From Parafrankia discariae (lineage in GTDB: Bacteria; Actinomycetota; Actinomycetes; Frankiales; Frankiaceae): a stretch of DNA of 40,444 bases. The translations under genes and the position numbers were made by a program. The stretch lies in NCBI RefSeq assembly GCF_000373365.1, contig NZ_KB891239.1, positions 1-40,444 of the forward strand, read 5' to 3'. Position 1 is the stretch's first letter. Every line of letters starts with the position of its first letter. This document shows, piece after piece, positions 37,902 to 40,444 of the stretch. The notes under the pieces are model-generated. The model was not told the origin of the DNA. It worked only from the letters and a program-made list of their open reading frames with translations, and did no database searches.

Positions 37902-39484
37902 GCGCGGGCCGTCCGGCGGGCGGCGGCGAGCACCATCAGCCCGGTGACGACGGCGAGCACGGCCTGGCAGCCGAAGTTCGCCCGCGCGGTCGACACGGGG
38001 GATCCCTGCGCCCAGGCCATGAGGGCGACGGCGGTGCCGGTCGCGACGGCGAGCACGGCGAGCACGGCGCGTTCGCCGAGTGCCAGCAGGTAGTGGGAGA
38101 ACAACACGGTCGCTCCGAGACAGGTCATAGCTCCGGCCAGCGGGAGGAGGGCGCCGGAGGCACTGGTGAAACGCGGCCCGAAAGCCAGCGACAGCAGTGT
38201 GTCGGGTGCGATCGCCGCTACGGTGAGCAGCCCCACCGCGGGCACCGCGAGTATCGCCAGCGTCGCACCGAGCTGATGCAGCGCATGCTGCCCGAGATGG
38301 TTGCGGTCCGCCGCCTCGGGCAGGAGGAACCCGGCGAGGACGATCGCGGCCAGCACGATCACCTTCGCCGCGACCGAGACGGCCGCGTACGAGCCGGACT
38401 CGTCCGGGGCGAGCCGGCCCTGCAGCAGCACGTCGATGTTCTGCAGCACACCGAGGAACACCAGCGTCACCAGCGCGGCGCCGACCTCGACGGCGAGCCG
38501 CCGCGGCTCCACGGTGGCCGCCGGCCCGGCGACCGGCAGCGGCAGCGTCGTCGCCCCGGTGTCGGCGTGGAGCCTGGCGGGGGCCGGCGGAGCCTCGGGT
38601 CGGGTCGGGTCTGCCTGCATGATCGCCGACGGGTGCCGGCGCAGGCTGTAACGGGTGTGCGCGAGCGCGGCGAGCACCCCGAGCAGTACGGCGATGGCCG
38701 CGCCGGCCTCGTCCAGCCCGGCCAGGACCAGGGCGATCGTCGAACCGCTCTTGACCGCCGCGTCCACCAGCAGGTTCGCGGCCAGCGACGGGTAGAGCCG
38801 CCCGCACTGCATCAGGCCGCGGTCCACGCACAGCAGGCACCAGGCCGCCCCGGCGATGATGATCTCGGCGACACCGCCGGCTCCGGGCAGTGAGAGCTCC
38901 CGGGCGACGAACCCGCGCGCGATGATCGCCAGCACCGCGACGGCGAGGACCATGATGACGCCGGCCCGGCGGACCCGGCCGATCCACTCGTCGATCAGGT
39001 CGGCCTGGCCGGTGTGCTGCCAGTTCGTGATCCGCCGGACGACCCCGACGAGCAGGGCGCTGCCGGGCATCGAGACGACGAAGAAGATCGCGAAGAGCTG
39101 TGCGACGGCGCCGTAGGAACGGGTGCTCATGGCCCGCGCGATGACCAGGGTGACCCCGAGGTTGGCCGCGTTGGCGATCAGCCCGGCGAGGGCGAGGGGG
39201 ATCGCCCCCCGCATGGCCGCCCGGATCCGGTCGCTCTGGCCGCGCAGCCGCTCGGGCGCCAGGCTGGCGAGCCCGGGGAACGCCGCGAGGCTCGGGTGCT
39301 GCCGGCGCGGCGGCGTCGGCTGCCCGGGAGCCGCCTCCGCACCGGGAGCCGCCTCCGCACCGGGAGCCGCCTCCGCACCGGGAGCCGTCTCCGGCCCGGG
39401 AGCCGCCTCCGCACCGGGACGGCTTGACCGGTGCCGCCCGCGCGTCTGCGGGGGAAGAGACCCGGTGGCCGGACCTGTGTTCAT
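37898..39484 (-). CDS. Wzx-type polysaccharide flippase (MOP superfamily)
   Basis: 528 residues from the ATG at 39484 (GGGGGA 7 nt upstream). A 75-residue cytoplasmic leader with a (AEAAPG)n repeat is followed by about 12-14 membrane helices: the first at GAIPLALAGLIANAANLGVT, later VFLGVLQNIDVLLQGRLAP with the LQNIDVLL pattern of PST flippases, and SLAFGPRFTSASGALLPLAG. It should translocate lipid-linked saccharides across the membrane. The GTGA overlap with the GT4 gene shows it is in the operon. No Wzy-type polymerase is visible in the window. Confidence 0.85.
   Translation of the reverse strand: MNTGPATGSLPPQTRGRHRSSRPGAEAAPGPETAPGAEAAPGAEAAPGAEAAPGQPTPPRRQHPSLAAFPGLASLAPERLRGQSDRIRAAMRGAIPLALAGLIANAANLGVTLVIARAMSTRSYGAVAQLFAIFFVVSMPGSALLVGVVRRITNWQHTGQADLIDEWIGRVRRAGVIMVLAVAVLAIIARGFVARELSLPGAGGVAEIIIAGAAWCLLCVDRGLMQCGRLYPSLAANLLVDAAVKSGSTIALVLAGLDEAGAAIAVLLGVLAALAHTRYSLRRHPSAIMQADPTRPEAPPAPARLHADTGATTLPLPVAGPAATVEPRRLAVEVGAALVTLVFLGVLQNIDVLLQGRLAPDESGSYAAVSVAAKVIVLAAIVLAGFLLPEAADRNHLGQHALHQLGATLAILAVPAVGLLTVAAIAPDTLLSLAFGPRFTSASGALLPLAGAMTCLGATVLFSHYLLALGERAVLAVLAVATGTAVALMAWAQGSPVSTARANFGCQAVLAVVTGLMVLAAARRTARA
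39325..39414 (-). repeat. 18-bp tandem repeat, five copies, in the flippase leader
   Basis: Units CGGGAGCCGCCTCCGCAC from 39325 in steps of 18; the fourth copy has diverged. In frame, encoding AEAAPG repeats. Confidence 0.9.
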
Positions 39485-39649
39485 CGGTTGTCCCCCGGAG
39501 TCGCGCACGCGCGTACCCTCCCCATCACACGGCGTGACATGCACCCGGGTGCGTATTCACCCGCGCCAGGTCTCGGCGCGGGCCGCACGGTCCGCGCCAG
39601 CCGTGTGGGCGGGTCGGCGGGCACCCGGGGGACGTCGGTCACCGGTTGG

Positions 39650-40444
<795 letters not shown>

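Overview
The window is very GC-rich, with G/C-ending codons, frequent GTG starts and overlapping start/stop codons. It carries actinobacterial hallmarks: a pSAM2-type integrative element, an AftD-like arabinofuranosyltransferase, oligoribonuclease, Lon behind a HAIR operator, and many short GC-rich tandem repeats. I infer a filamentous actinomycete, most likely Frankia or a close relative; the genus is inference.

Positions 1-11,893 hold an actinomycete integrative and conjugative element (AICE) attached to the 3' end of a tRNA-Lys(CUU) gene. Its core, left to right, is a small XRE regulator, a Pra-like activator, a small protein, an FtsK/TraB DNA translocase, a small zinc-ribbon protein, a RepSA-like HUH replication initiator, an excisionase, an AlpA-like regulator on the opposite strand, two small unknown proteins and a tyrosine integrase. 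A compact multi-stem inverted-repeat element lies at 10027-10205, and twin palindromes lie at 9557-9610. The left flank is probably cargo: a leftward operon of an XRE-type regulator, an HExxGH zinc-peptidase-like protein and a gamma-glutamylcyclotransferase-like protein. Beyond it is a DUF262 gene cut short by an IS5-family insertion. The left attachment site is not visible in the window.

Positions 11,894-22,500 look chromosomal: an untranslated stretch with a long hairpin and a tandem repeat, an SGNH hydrolase, a phospholipase D-family protein, a polysaccharide deacetylase, an aldehyde dehydrogenase-family protein, an orphan NarL/FixJ response regulator, a small Cys-rich protein, tRNA-His(GUG), oligoribonuclease and a single-pass membrane protein.

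Positions 22,500-29,450 carry lon (with a perfect HAIR-type inverted repeat upstream), a pirin, a Crp/Fnr regulator followed by a degenerate cyclase-like protein, and a HipA-like kinase overlapping a DUF3037 gene. Strong perfect hairpins separate this block from the next.

Positions 29,600-40,444, all leftward, form a surface-polysaccharide cluster: GDP-mannose 4,6-dehydratase (cut by the window end), a Wzx-type flippase, a GT4 glycosyltransferase, a 1,681-residue AftD-family transferase (flippase, GT4 and aftD joined by GTGA start/stop overlaps) and a secreted GH26-type glycoside hydrolase. Together they suggest synthesis, export, arabinosylation and remodelling of an envelope or exopolysaccharide.
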